Shown here one piece after another: positions 28,014 to 37,414 of a stretch of 64,000 nt of DNA. The stretch is from the NCBI GenBank assembly GCA_002839445.1, contig PGYB01000012.1, positions 1 to 64,000 of the forward strand, in the 5' to 3' direction. Origin of the DNA: Candidatus Riflebacteria bacterium HGW-Riflebacteria-1. Its GTDB lineage: Bacteria; Muiribacteriota; Ozemobacteria; Ozemobacterales; Ozemobacteraceae. The translations under genes and the position numbers were made by a program. Under the pieces are notes generated by a model. The model did not search any database, had not been told where the DNA came from, and saw only the letters and a program-made list of their open reading frames with translations. Numbering within the stretch: the first letter of the stretch is position 1; every line of letters begins with the position of its first letter.

Positions 28014-28359
28014 TTTTCCCCCCTCGCCGAAAAAATCTCATGAAACCCAATTATAAACCACGACGAACTATATCACAATAGACACGCAACGGCGCATTCT
28101 GCATCTAAGCCAGCAAATCTGACCAGCGGCAGACAGGCATGGCAAGCCAACTTCCCAGCATTTACGCATAGACGTTCGCGAATTATAAAATAACGCTTGG
28201 CAAGAGAGCGTTTCTGGGGTATCATTGTTGCCTGCTTCGAAGCGCCAGACTGCTCAAAACATCAAGTTTTACAGATTTATCTTCAGAGCGGTTCAAGAAC
28301 TTCAGTCCACCGAGGTTTCTGGAAATTGCACTCATTCACTCAAAGGAAACACACTACTC
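28014..28359. other. Divergent intergenic region before fusA
   Basis: A 346-base region between the SGNH gene and the EF-G gene. A frame in phase with EF-G reaches back to TTG 28225, but that segment is not EF-G-like. It holds the probable fusA promoter listed separately and a leader of about 160 bases with no clear riboswitch. Confidence 0.5.
28161..28189 (+). promoter_or_regulatory. Possible sigma70-type promoter of fusA
   Basis: TTTACG at 28161-28166 and TATAAA at 28184-28189 are separated by 17 bases, about 170 bases before the EF-G start. Four of six -35 and five of six -10 positions match consensus. Confidence 0.4.
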
Positions 28360-30450
28360 ATGCAACTGGAAGCCATGCGGCGAGTCCGAAACATTGGCAT
28401 TATCGCTCACATCGACGCCGGGAAGACTACAACTACCGAGCGAATTCTTTATTTTACCGGTAAGAACTACAAAATCGGCGAAGTGCATGATGGTGCCGCT
28501 ACCATGGACTGGATGGTTCAGGAGCAGGAACGCGGCATCACCATTACCAGCGCGGCCACCAAGTGCCGTTGGCTTGATGCCGACATTAACATCATTGACA
28601 CGCCAGGCCACGTCGATTTTACCGCCGAAGTCGAGCGCTCTTTGCGCATTCTCGACGGTTGTGTTGTTTTGTTCTGCGCCGTTGCCGGTGTGCAGCCGCA
28701 ATCAGAAACGGTATGGCGCCAGGCCAACAAATACGCGGTGCCGAGACTGGCTTTTGTCAACAAAATGGACCGGGTTGGTGCCAACTTCGCGCGCGTTGTC
28801 GGCCAGATCAAGGAGCGCCTCAATTCGACGCCACTGATGCTTGTGCTGCCAATTGGCGCCGAAGACAACTATGCCGGGCACATTGATCTCGTCGAAATGA
28901 TCGCCTACACCTGGGAAGCCGGCGAAAAAGAAGTGCCTGGCACACGCGTGGCGACCGAGATTTCAGCAGACATGCGCACAGCAGCCGAAGAAGCTCGTGT
29001 TGTGCTGCTCGAAACGCTTGCTTCATTCAATGACGAAATTTTCGACAAATACCTGGCAAACGAGCCGGTTCCGGCTGAGCTGATAAAATCGACGATCCGC
29101 GAAGCGACTCTAAAAAATCTTATTGTTCCAGTTCTTTGCGGTTCGTCATTTCGCAATAAGGGCGTGCAGGCACTTCTCGACTCCATAGTCGGCTATCTGC
29201 CTTCTCCGCTCGACATTCCGCCAGCAATTGCATTTCAGCAGGATACGGACGAACAGATCGAAGTTGCAGCCGATCCTACGCTGCCATTTTCGGGAATGGC
29301 CTTCAAAATCGCCGCTCACCCGCATGTCGGCAAGCTGACCTACCTGCGCGTCTATTCAGGCACGCTCAAGGCCGGGGATCAGGTCTACAATGTGACCCGT
29401 GGCACAAAAGAACGCATTGGCCGTATTCTGCAGATGCACGCCAATCAGCGCATCGATCTCGAAGAAGCTTATGCCGGCGACATCGTCGCAGTTATCGGTC
29501 CCAAGCGCATCGGCACCGGCGATACGCTGGCTTTCAGCAAAGACTCGCCGGTCCTCGAAAAAATCACCTTTCCTGAAACAGTCATTTCAGTCGCGATCGA
29601 GCCTAAGACCAAGAGCGACCTGACCAGACTCAGTACCGTTTTGCACACCCTGATGGATGAAGATCCGACTTTCAAAGCCTCAATGGATCAGGATACCGGC
29701 GAAACCATCATTGCCGGCATGGGCGAACTGCACCTCGAAATTATCGTCGACCGCATCTTGCGCGAATTCAATATTCAAGCGACAGTTGGCGCGCCGCAGG
29801 TCGCTTACAAAGAAGGCATCCGCCGTCTTGTCAACACTGAAGGCAAATGCGCCAAGCAGACCGGTGGTCGCGGCCAGTATGGCCATGTCGTCATGGATAT
29901 CGAACCGCTCGAGCGTGGCGGCGGCTTTGTCTTTGAGACCAAGATCAAGGGCGGCACCATACCCTCGGTTTACTTCCCGGGGATCGAAACTGGTGTGCGC
30001 GATGCGCTCACCGAAGGCCCCATGGCTAAATACCCGGTTATTGACGTTAAAGTCACCTTGCTCGACGGCTCATATCACGAAGTCGACAGCAGCCTGATCG
30101 CGTTTAGAACCGCTGCAATCGAAGCGATGCGCGATGGTCTGGCCAGAGCTATGCCGGTTCTGCTGGAACCCACCATGCGCGTCGAGATCGAGACGCCCGA
30201 CCAGTATATGGGCGATATCATCGGCCATATCAACTCGCGACGCGGCAAGGTCGTCAACATGGAAATGCGCGCTGACCTGCGTATCATCGAGTGCCACGTG
30301 CCACTTGCCGAAATGTTCAACTATTCGACACATCTGCGCACACTCTCACAGGGCCGCGCCTGCTACAGCATGGAAGTTCTTCACTACACCGAAGTGCCCG
30401 AAAGCGTCGCCCTCAAGATCATGCACCCGACCAAAGTTAACAAGAAGTAA
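28360..30450 (+). CDS. Elongation factor G
   Basis: A 696-residue translocation GTPase of normal EF-G length. The G domain shows HIDAGKTTTTERILYFTG (P-loop), RGITITSAAT (switch I), DTPGHVDFT and NKMDRVGA. Domain II includes AGDQVYNVTRG. Domain IV has RGQYGHVVMDIEP and domain V ends near FNYSTHLRTLSQGRACYSME. ATG 28360 is chosen over an upstream TTG because the protein begins as other EF-Gs do and AAGGA lies upstream. It is not in an rpsL-rpsG-tuf operon, so it may be a second EF-G copy, but this cannot be judged from one window. Confidence 0.95.
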   Translation: MQLEAMRRVRNIGIIAHIDAGKTTTTERILYFTGKNYKIGEVHDGAATMDWMVQEQERGITITSAATKCRWLDADINIIDTPGHVDFTAEVERSLRILDGCVVLFCAVAGVQPQSETVWRQANKYAVPRLAFVNKMDRVGANFARVVGQIKERLNSTPLMLVLPIGAEDNYAGHIDLVEMIAYTWEAGEKEVPGTRVATEISADMRTAAEEARVVLLETLASFNDEIFDKYLANEPVPAELIKSTIREATLKNLIVPVLCGSSFRNKGVQALLDSIVGYLPSPLDIPPAIAFQQDTDEQIEVAADPTLPFSGMAFKIAAHPHVGKLTYLRVYSGTLKAGDQVYNVTRGTKERIGRILQMHANQRIDLEEAYAGDIVAVIGPKRIGTGDTLAFSKDSPVLEKITFPETVISVAIEPKTKSDLTRLSTVLHTLMDEDPTFKASMDQDTGETIIAGMGELHLEIIVDRILREFNIQATVGAPQVAYKEGIRRLVNTEGKCAKQTGGRGQYGHVVMDIEPLERGGGFVFETKIKGGTIPSVYFPGIETGVRDALTEGPMAKYPVIDVKVTLLDGSYHEVDSSLIAFRTAAIEAMRDGLARAMPVLLEPTMRVEIETPDQYMGDIIGHINSRRGKVVNMEMRADLRIIECHVPLAEMFNYSTHLRTLSQGRACYSMEVLHYTEVPESVALKIMHPTKVNKK

Positions 30451-30489
30451 AACATTTATCTATTTTCTCCCCTGCCACTACTTCTTCGG

Positions 30490-30517
30490 CAAAGACCATC
30501 ATAATAAATGATCTTTG
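30490..30517. terminator. Possible bidirectional terminator hairpin
   Basis: CAAAGA (30490-30495) pairs with TCTTTG (30512-30517), with further inner pairing ATCAT/ATGAT and a small bulge. It lies between the convergent fusA and MATE genes. No T-run is seen on either side, so the call is weak. Confidence 0.35.
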
Positions 30518-30558
30518 GCATACTTGTTCAAAGCCTTCAATTGAATGCTGACAAATGA

Positions 30559-31851
30559 TTACATTTGCCAGCGCTTCAGGTTAATCCAGCCGCGCAGCAT
30601 TTCGTCGAGGGCAGCAGTCAGGCCTAGTCCAAGAATTCCGAGTCCGAGCGGAAAGCTTAAAAACCAGGCAACTGGCAGACAGATAAGAATCATAACGATA
30701 AACGCCGTGCGCGCGACATAGACGGCTTCGCCGCGCGCTTTGAGAGCGGGCGCAATCGTGGTATTACAGCTTCTGCCGATTTCGAGCAGAATAAAGCAGC
30801 CAAGCAGCAGCGAAGCGGCGCCAGTAACGGCCGGGTCGGCCGTAAAAATCGACAACAACCGTGCAGAGCTAAGGTAGATCAGCAGCGAAAACAACGGTGC
30901 AATAACGATAGTCAGGCGGCAACTGCGCAAAACTGCGCTGCGCGCTTCTTCATGCTTTCCGGCGCCGATCAGGTAGCTCACCTGAATCTGGGCGCCCCAA
31001 CCCAGCGCGATGCCGAGAAGCGACGGAACAGCGGCAAGAGTGCCGGCGTAGGCTCTGGCTGCGAGGGCAACTTCCCCGAGTTCGGCAAAGAAGCGGCTGA
31101 TAACGACCTGCGCGAGATTGTAAGAGACTGGTTCTAGTACTACCGCAAAAGCCAGAATCAGTATGGCTTTAAGCTCAGCCCGCGAAAAGCGGCTGCGGGT
31201 CGGCAATTCGACTGGAGCACGCAGGTAAAGTTTGAAAACCAACACAGAAGTGAGCAGTGCCAGCAGGTTGGCAGCAAGCTGGCAGAGCGCGATCCATTCT
31301 ACTCCGCTGATCTGCAGCGATGCCGAGTAATCGGGGAACAGCCAGAGAAGCGCCAGTGTAACGCTGTTGTTGAGCAATGCAATGAGAAACGGTAACATGC
31401 TGTTGCCGAGACTGCGAAAGATAGCGGTCATGAATTGTGCCAGAGCCTGGGTTAACAGCGACCATTGCGCGATGCGGCAGAAGTTTGCCGCATACTCGGC
31501 TGCATTACCCGAGAGACCCATGATCTGTGTAATCAGAAACGATCGCCCAAAAGTCACAAGCAGCAGAATCGCGATAATGGCAGCCAGAAAAATCAGCAGC
31601 AGCAGACCGCGCTGGCGGGCGGCCAGCGGCGCGTTGCTGTGCCCGCAGGCGTTAGCGATAACTATGCCACCGGCTTGTGACAGGCCAAGAAAAAACATGT
31701 GAAACAACCCGAACAGGCTGTTTACCGAGCCGATTGCGCCTGAAGCGGCGTCGGCAATACCGCCAAGCAGGCGAAACAGCAACATGCTGACACAGAAATT
31801 CAGCAGCAGCTCGGCAAGAATCGGCCCCGAGAAGCGACTGAGGCGGTTCAT
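30559..31851 (-). CDS. MATE family efflux transporter
   Basis: A 430-residue membrane protein with about twelve TM helices in two related halves. The MATE pattern is visible in the N-terminal ILAELLLNFCVSMLLFRLLGGIADAASGAIGSVNS and in ANACGHSNAPLAARQRG. Such proteins export cationic drugs or metabolites using Na+ or H+. It starts two bases after the GH13 gene stop, so they are co-transcribed. That may mean the exporter serves sugar metabolism, or may be chance. Confidence 0.88.
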   Translation of the reverse strand: MNRLSRFSGPILAELLLNFCVSMLLFRLLGGIADAASGAIGSVNSLFGLFHMFFLGLSQAGGIVIANACGHSNAPLAARQRGLLLLIFLAAIIAILLLVTFGRSFLITQIMGLSGNAAEYAANFCRIAQWSLLTQALAQFMTAIFRSLGNSMLPFLIALLNNSVTLALLWLFPDYSASLQISGVEWIALCQLAANLLALLTSVLVFKLYLRAPVELPTRSRFSRAELKAILILAFAVVLEPVSYNLAQVVISRFFAELGEVALAARAYAGTLAAVPSLLGIALGWGAQIQVSYLIGAGKHEEARSAVLRSCRLTIVIAPLFSLLIYLSSARLLSIFTADPAVTGAASLLLGCFILLEIGRSCNTTIAPALKARGEAVYVARTAFIVMILICLPVAWFLSFPLGLGILGLGLTAALDEMLRGWINLKRWQM

Positions 31852-31853
31852 CG

Positions 31854-33308
31854 TCAGCGCGACCGTTTTTTAAAGAACGAATAGTTGCGCTTGCTGTCGT
31901 CTTTAACCTGCCAGACCGCGCACTCATTTGGCTCAAGGGTCGGAGTAACCATTCCGGCTACCGTGGTAATTCTTCGGCCGGTAAAAACTTCTTCGAGCTG
32001 AAGCTCCGAAAAAAGCCAGCCCCAAGGCACGGTAAGGGTCGGCTGTTTTTTTGCACGGCTGTTGTTCCAGGTAACCAGGGTGAGGTTGTGAGGATCTTCA
32101 GGACTGGCGCAGAAAAATGCAAAAAGATCCGGGTGCCCGTCAGTGAAAATAGGCTGCCAGGTGCCTCTGGTTAACTCTGGAGATTTTCGGCGCAACTCAG
32201 TGAGTTTGCGCAGTTCTTCAATATCAGCAGCTGTTTCAGCCTGATCCAATTTGTTCCATTCAGGTGTTGCACGGTTCTCGGGATCTGACCTGCCGCGCAT
32301 GGCGAGTTCTTCGCCGTAGTAGAGCATCGGAATACCGGGCAGAGTGAACTGCAACCGGCGTGCTGCCCGCAAGAACGCGGTCGCCCTGCCCCATTCGCTG
32401 TGAATTCTAGGTATATCGTGCGAAGACAGCATCTGAAACTGCCGATGCGCGCCAGCAGAATAGGCAATCTGCATGTTGGCCAGACATTGCCTGGTCGTTA
32501 TACTGCCAGATTTGAGAGCCTTTAGCGAGTCGGTGAAAAAGTAGCTCTGTGTAGCATCAAGAACTCTGAGCCAGGGCACCGAATAAGTGCAAAGCTCGCC
32601 AATAATCGCGGCCTGCGGGTAACGCGGCCTGATACTTTCTACTATCTGGTCGCAGGTTTCATGGGTCAGGTCATTGGCGCAGTCAAGTCTGATACCGTCA
32701 AAGCCCTTATCAAGCCAGAAAGCGAGAACGTTGCTCTTGCCAAGAAAAAGCATCTGCTGCAGCTCGGGGTTGTTGAGCTGCAGTTCCGGCAAGGTATGAT
32801 ACCCCCACCAGCACTGGTAATTGCCTTTCTTGTCGAATTTGAACCAGCTGCGTTCTTTGCTTTTTGGATCTTTGAGCGCCTTCTGAAACCAGGGATGCTC
32901 AACCGATACGTGATTGAGCGCAATATCAAAAACCAGCTTCAACCCGCGCTTATGGGCTTCACTCACCAGTCTTTCGAGGTCTTTCCAGTCGCCGAGCAGC
33001 GGATCGAGGGCACAGAAATCAACAGCATCGTAGCGATGATAAGAAGGCGCGCGATTTATCGGTGTCAGCAGGATTGCGTTCACGCCAAGCGCAGCAATAT
33101 GATCGAGCTGTGCACAGATGCCCTGCAGGTTTCCACCGTAAAACTCTGTACCGCCGCGGCCGCTGCTGCCCGGCCGGGCGTCCCATTTCATCAGCTCACG
33201 ATCGGCATTCTGGGAACCGGCAGTTTCTCTGGCAAAACGGTCAGGCATGATCTGGTAAAAAATTGCCTCGTTAAGCCATTGCGGAGTATCTTTTCGGTAA
33301 TGCGTCAT
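31854..33308 (-). CDS. GH13 alpha-amylase family enzyme
   Basis: A 484-residue (beta/alpha)8 glycosidase. AIFYQIMPDRFAR is at the N-terminus. The four GH13 regions are visible: DIALNHVS, GIRLDCAND (nucleophile Asp), IIGELCTY (acid/base Glu) and SSHDIPRI (third Asp, preceded by His). A C-terminal all-beta domain follows (~400-480). There is no signal peptide, so it is a cytoplasmic maltodextrin or cyclodextrin hydrolase. The open frame starts at 33377, but ATG 33308 has AGGTGG six bases upstream and is preferred. It is first of a two-gene operon with the MATE gene. Confidence 0.92.
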   Translation of the reverse strand: MTHYRKDTPQWLNEAIFYQIMPDRFARETAGSQNADRELMKWDARPGSSGRGGTEFYGGNLQGICAQLDHIAALGVNAILLTPINRAPSYHRYDAVDFCALDPLLGDWKDLERLVSEAHKRGLKLVFDIALNHVSVEHPWFQKALKDPKSKERSWFKFDKKGNYQCWWGYHTLPELQLNNPELQQMLFLGKSNVLAFWLDKGFDGIRLDCANDLTHETCDQIVESIRPRYPQAAIIGELCTYSVPWLRVLDATQSYFFTDSLKALKSGSITTRQCLANMQIAYSAGAHRQFQMLSSHDIPRIHSEWGRATAFLRAARRLQFTLPGIPMLYYGEELAMRGRSDPENRATPEWNKLDQAETAADIEELRKLTELRRKSPELTRGTWQPIFTDGHPDLFAFFCASPEDPHNLTLVTWNNSRAKKQPTLTVPWGWLFSELQLEEVFTGRRITTVAGMVTPTLEPNECAVWQVKDDSKRNYSFFKKRSR

Positions 33309-33408
33309 GATTGCCACCTTCAAATAATATCGCGCCAGCCTTTCAGCCAGCGCGATTATCAGCGACAACCAGTGCACTTGTCAAGTCAGAGGTCTAAAAA
33401 GACATTTT

Positions 33409-34218
33409 CTATCTAAGTGCTTCCATGATGGCAAGTGCAGACTTAGTGTATTCCTCGTAGTTTCGACTGGCTACAAATTCATTGGCACGACTCTGCGCGT
33501 CCTTTTTCTGTTCAGCGGTTAAAGTGACGTCCAGAACCTTGACGACTCGTTCAACATTTGCTTTCAGCTCCTCGTCCTGAGGCTCATCAGCTTTGCTGGC
33601 CAGCAGATACCATTTATAAGCTTCAACACGGTCTTCTTTTACACCTTTAGCAAGCGCATAAGTAACCGCCAGCGAATACTGGGCATCGAGCAAGCCCTGC
33701 TGAGCGGCTATTTCATACCATTGAAAAGAACCACCCTGGTCTTTGCTGTACTCTTTCTGAGTATCGATTATGTGCGCCAGCATAACTGCGGCTCCGGCAT
33801 GCTTCTGCAGAGCGGCTTTTTCAAACCATTCTGCAGCCATATTTACGTCACGCTTACATAAATCACCTCGAAAAAAGTGGTAGCCAACAGCATGCTGGCC
33901 CGGTGCATAACCCTTTTCGGCACTCTTCACAAAGCAGGCAAATGCCTCTTTTTCGTTTTTTGTAACAAAATCTTCACGCGAGTAAATGAGTCCCAGTGCA
34001 TAAAAAGCAGCACCTTCGTCACGATCTCCCAGCTTTTTAAGCTCTTCAACGACAGCTTCAGGCTTCTCATCAAGATCAACAAGAGCCAGCTCAAGCAGCT
34101 CCAGCTGAGCAAGCTTTGAAAGCGCGGTTTCAGTCTGCGTGCTGCCCGGCATGGCGGCAAACAATAAAACAACAAGCATCGCCAAAGTTAAAAAGCCTTG
34201 TCTGGAAGTCTTGAACAT
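33409..34218 (-). CDS. Exported Sel1-like repeat protein
   Basis: A 269-residue protein. A signal peptide (~1-28, TLAMLVVLLFAAMPGSTQ) is followed by about five Sel1-like repeats (~65-215). These are recognised by A-x-Y-x-L-G-x-x-Y, A-x-x-W-F-E-K-A-A and W-Y-E-I-A-A patterns such as AFACFVKSAEKGYAPGQHAVGYHFFRG. Such solenoids bind other proteins. The partner is unknown. It appears to be a single-gene unit. Confidence 0.85.
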   Translation of the reverse strand: MFKTSRQGFLTLAMLVVLLFAAMPGSTQTETALSKLAQLELLELALVDLDEKPEAVVEELKKLGDRDEGAAFYALGLIYSREDFVTKNEKEAFACFVKSAEKGYAPGQHAVGYHFFRGDLCKRDVNMAAEWFEKAALQKHAGAAVMLAHIIDTQKEYSKDQGGSFQWYEIAAQQGLLDAQYSLAVTYALAKGVKEDRVEAYKWYLLASKADEPQDEELKANVERVVKVLDVTLTAEQKKDAQSRANEFVASRNYEEYTKSALAIMEALR

Positions 34219-34444
34219 CTGTATCTCCCTGTTATGTGATTGAAATGAATCTCTTTCGGTTCCTGCAGTATATTACCAGAATTGCCGGCAGATGCAAATA
34301 TTCGTAGCTTTAATCGCCTGACCGCGCCGGGCACACTGCAAACGACGTGACGTTGAGTGCCAGAATGTGCGCACAGACTGTTCTTAGCCGATCCGTCGAG
34401 AGGGAAGGTTTAAAAACTGGCTGAGAGTCAATACAGCTGCTGCG

Positions 34445-36388
34445 TTAACCGACTGCGCTCATTTTTTTCTCACGAGATCGCAAAATTTTTCTTAAAAAAA
34501 CAGCTTCCCGGTCAAGCGAGTCAACCAGGTTTTCTCTCTGCCGAAAGCCATGCCCCTCACCCCTGTATTCGTGATACTCGTGCAGTATGTTTTTGCGCGC
34601 AAGAATAAGCGCCATTTCGCGCGAATTTTCAGGAGGCACAACCCGATCTTCTGAGCCCTGGAAAATGATCATCGGACTTTTAAGATTGTCGAGATGGTTG
34701 ATTGGCGAACGGTCTTCGAAAACCTGGCGGTGCGTCTTCATCGCGCCACCAAGCAAACCTTCAAGATAACGTGATTCGAACTTGTGCGTGAGATTCTGCA
34801 GGGTTACCAGATTTCCGATGCCAAAATGGCTGGCGCCGGCCGCGAACATATCTGGAAAATGCGTAAGCAGACGCTGCACCGTATAACCGCCAGCACTGCC
34901 GCCGGAAACTACAGCATGATCGCCGATCAGACTCTTTTGTCGCAGATATTTGAGGCCGTCGCGCACATCGTTAATCTCCAGCACGCCCCACTGGCCTAGC
35001 AACGCATCGCGATAGGCGCGCCCGAAGCCGGTAGATCCTCGATAATTGACGTCAAAAATAGCGTAACCCTGTGATGTCCAGAATGTGTTTTCGCGCGAGA
35101 AACCGGCCCTGGTCATGCCGGTTGGGCCGCCATGCACCAGCACGCGCACCGGCGGCAACTCACCTTTCGGAGCCTGATATCGTCGGCTTTTTGGTGGATA
35201 ATAATAGCCGTAACAGGTGCCGCCATCTTCGGTTGGAAACGAAACCAGCTGCGCACTGCTGACATCTTCCGGGTGCAGGTCGGATTCTGCCGCCTGACGC
35301 ACAACCTCTACCCTGCCTTGCGGACTGATAATGGCAATCTGTGATGGGCTGTCAGAAGGAGTTCCGATTGTCGCGATGCTGTCACCAAGCAAAACCGGCT
35401 TGGTCACTGCAGCAAAGTTGGTTGCCACCATAGAAAGGCTGCCGGTGGCAGCGTCGATCCAGGCCAGGCCTGGCACGCCGTTGTCAAATACAATCGCGAT
35501 AGTCTTGCTTGCATCTTGAGTCAGCAGCGAAATTTCGCGAGTTTCGGAAGTTAACTGACGCACCGCGCCATTACGCCATTCATACAGGTTGAAGTAATTC
35601 TCGGGAAGGTCTGGCGAAGAATCTTTGATATCCATGACAAAACGCAGATCGCCAGCAGGGCTATAAACAAAATCGTTCACAGCAACGCTGTTTGAACCAG
35701 CGACAGTCTGAATTGCAGCGCTATCTATCTGCCCCTCTGAAAAAGGTGCAGTCTTTAAAAATGTTGAATCCCAGGGCATGAACGGGTGGTTCCATTCCAG
35801 CCAGGCCAGGCTTCTGCCGTCAGGAGAAAAGGTTGGCGACTTATAAAAGTCAGCTCCGCTGACCAGAACACACGGTTCCTGAATGCCTTCACAATCAAGG
35901 TCGATAACACAAACGGCGTTCGTTGGTTCGGCGCCGCTGTTTTCGATTTCATAAGCAGCCACCAGCCAGCGGCCATCAGGAGAAATTTCAGGCTGCATAA
36001 ACTTCATCAGGCGGTCATCAGCACTGCGTTCGGGCGTCAGCGGGCGCGGGCCGGAAGTTTCATTAAGCGGCATTACATATAACCGCTGATCAACAAAGTT
36101 GCAGAAAACAATACGGCCATGCCCGGCCACATAGGGTTTGCCACCGTATTCCATAACTCGCGAGCGCGTCGAAAAAGGCGTCGGCACCAGTTCGCGCACA
36201 ACGCCAGTCGGCGTTCGCATCATCAACACGCAGCGGCCCTTTTCCTCAGGTCGCAGCTCGACCCAATACAGGCTGCCCCTGCCATCTGTCGATAAAAACA
36301 TGAAATTTACGCTGGCACGAAAAACATCTTCCGCGCTGATAGCGGGTTCCCACTGGCTAAAAGGAGCTATTATCCTGTCTTGCGGCAT
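34445..36388 (-). CDS. S9 family prolyl oligopeptidase / acylaminoacyl-peptidase
   Basis: A 647-residue serine peptidase with an N-terminal beta-propeller (~30-380, repeats such as SPDGRWLVAAYE and SPDGRSLAWLEW) and a C-terminal alpha/beta-hydrolase domain (~400-645). The catalytic triad is Ser in SGGSAGGYTV, Asp in GSEDRVVPPEN and His in GEGHGFRQRE. No signal peptide is seen, so it probably acts on short peptides in the cytoplasm. ATG 36388 is chosen because GGAGG lies six bases upstream; the open frame begins at 36424. Confidence 0.93.
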   Translation of the reverse strand: MPQDRIIAPFSQWEPAISAEDVFRASVNFMFLSTDGRGSLYWVELRPEEKGRCVLMMRTPTGVVRELVPTPFSTRSRVMEYGGKPYVAGHGRIVFCNFVDQRLYVMPLNETSGPRPLTPERSADDRLMKFMQPEISPDGRWLVAAYEIENSGAEPTNAVCVIDLDCEGIQEPCVLVSGADFYKSPTFSPDGRSLAWLEWNHPFMPWDSTFLKTAPFSEGQIDSAAIQTVAGSNSVAVNDFVYSPAGDLRFVMDIKDSSPDLPENYFNLYEWRNGAVRQLTSETREISLLTQDASKTIAIVFDNGVPGLAWIDAATGSLSMVATNFAAVTKPVLLGDSIATIGTPSDSPSQIAIISPQGRVEVVRQAAESDLHPEDVSSAQLVSFPTEDGGTCYGYYYPPKSRRYQAPKGELPPVRVLVHGGPTGMTRAGFSRENTFWTSQGYAIFDVNYRGSTGFGRAYRDALLGQWGVLEINDVRDGLKYLRQKSLIGDHAVVSGGSAGGYTVQRLLTHFPDMFAAGASHFGIGNLVTLQNLTHKFESRYLEGLLGGAMKTHRQVFEDRSPINHLDNLKSPMIIFQGSEDRVVPPENSREMALILARKNILHEYHEYRGEGHGFRQRENLVDSLDREAVFLRKILRSREKKMSAVG

Positions 36389-36707
36389 TATCAGCCTCCG
36401 TTGCGAGTCAGCTGCCGGCAGCAACTGTTTTCACGCCATGCGGCGCAATACTACCTGTTTACCACAAGCCTGCTGACATGGCAAAGCATAAATAACTGCG
36501 ACTGACGATTGCTGCCGAATACTTCAGCTGGAGTCATACAGACGGATCAATGATGATCTCGCCACAAACGATCAACAGACTCTGAATAGGGAACAAAAAC
36601 ATGATGCACGATAAGGCAAACGTTTGACAATATCTCGCGAAACACTTATGCTCCGAATGACGCTTAGATTAAAAAATGTTTAACTTTGGTCAATAAAAGG
36701 GATCTCC
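36389..36707. other. Intergenic region before the PAS gene
   Basis: Nothing coding is recognised here. It carries the promoter of the PAS gene (listed separately) and presumably that of the divergent peptidase gene. Confidence 0.5.
36624..36652 (+). promoter_or_regulatory. Sigma70-type promoter of the PAS gene
   Basis: A perfect -35 TTGACA (36624-36629), a 17-base spacer and -10 TATGCT (36647-36652) lie 56 bases before the ATG at 36708. It still drives the PAS gene and the broken regulator behind it. Confidence 0.6.
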
Positions 36708-37067
36708 ATGAACCTCGAATACGACCTGTATAGAGAAGTTTTTCTCAATTCTCACGATGCAATTTGTGTAATCGAAGAACCCGGCAATAAGATAACTATT
36801 GCAAACAATGCTTTTGCTCAACTTTTTGAGACAGAGCAGAATAATGTTATCGGAAACTTCTTTGAATTCTCCTGTGGCATTGGTTTCCCCGGCATGGGAC
36901 CGGCTGATATCCCGTTAATTGCCACGAAGCATGTTTATTTTACCAGAAGTGGCGAGAAAAAGATGCTTGAGATCAAAACAAGCAGACTCAAAGATCCAGA
37001 CACCGGCGTCTCATTCATTCTTTTTACCGCGAGGGACATAACAGAGCCTAAGAAAATCGACACTTAG
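36708..37067 (+). CDS. Small stand-alone PAS domain protein
   Basis: A 119-residue protein consisting of one PAS fold (REVFLNSHDAICVIEEPGNKITIANNAFAQLFE..., ending FILFTARDITEPKK). The ending is the usual junction that leads into a following signalling domain, which is missing here. It has its own promoter and an AAGGGA site. Directly behind it lies the remnant of a receiver-PP2C protein in another frame. The gene is therefore probably the surviving front part of a longer regulator, and whether it still works is doubtful. Confidence 0.6.
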   Translation: MNLEYDLYREVFLNSHDAICVIEEPGNKITIANNAFAQLFETEQNNVIGNFFEFSCGIGFPGMGPADIPLIATKHVYFTRSGEKKMLEIKTSRLKDPDTGVSFILFTARDITEPKKIDT

Positions 37068-37071
37068 GTGA

Positions 37072-37386
37072 ATGACTTTCTGGCATTGCAGGAAGCCATT
37101 TTTCAAAGTTCACTACTTAACCAGGCCTGTCGATTTTCAGATTGCTCTGGCGCGAATAAGAACACAGCTCACCCTGCGCAAAGCCACTCATGAAAATGCG
37201 CTCTACACCAGGAGAGCTGAGCTGGAAATGAAGTTGGCGCGCACTGTCTACCGCGCCCTTCTGCCGCCTGGTTTTCCTGAGCTGAAGCAGTTTTCTTTCG
37301 GACTGATTTTTGAGCCATGCTTCTCGATTGGCGGCCAGAATCAAGAAGATGATCTGATGATAATGGCCATCCAGCGCCGACCATAA
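37072..37386 (+). pseudogene. Remnant of an RsbU/SpoIIE-type response regulator phosphatase
   Basis: A 104-codon frame. Residues ~18-40 (RPVDFQIALARIRTQLTLRKA) match the end of a receiver domain. LARTVYRALLPPGFPELKQFSFGLIFEPCFSIGG matches the start of a SpoIIE/RsbU PP2C domain, and the last residues, QNQEDDLMIMAIQRR, match its very end. About 180 residues of the phosphatase core, including most metal ligands, have been deleted between GG and QNQ. The front of the receiver is also missing and the frame differs from the PAS gene upstream. It is very unlikely to be functional. Confidence 0.65.
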
Positions 37387-37414
37387 AACTTATCGATTGC
37401 AACAGTCAGCAATG

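Noticed and set aside
28225..28359. N-terminal extension of the EF-G frame from a TTG
   Set aside because: EF-G proteins begin near MxxxAMRRVRNIGIIAHIDAGKT. The extra 45 residues have no counterpart and a better start lies at 28360.
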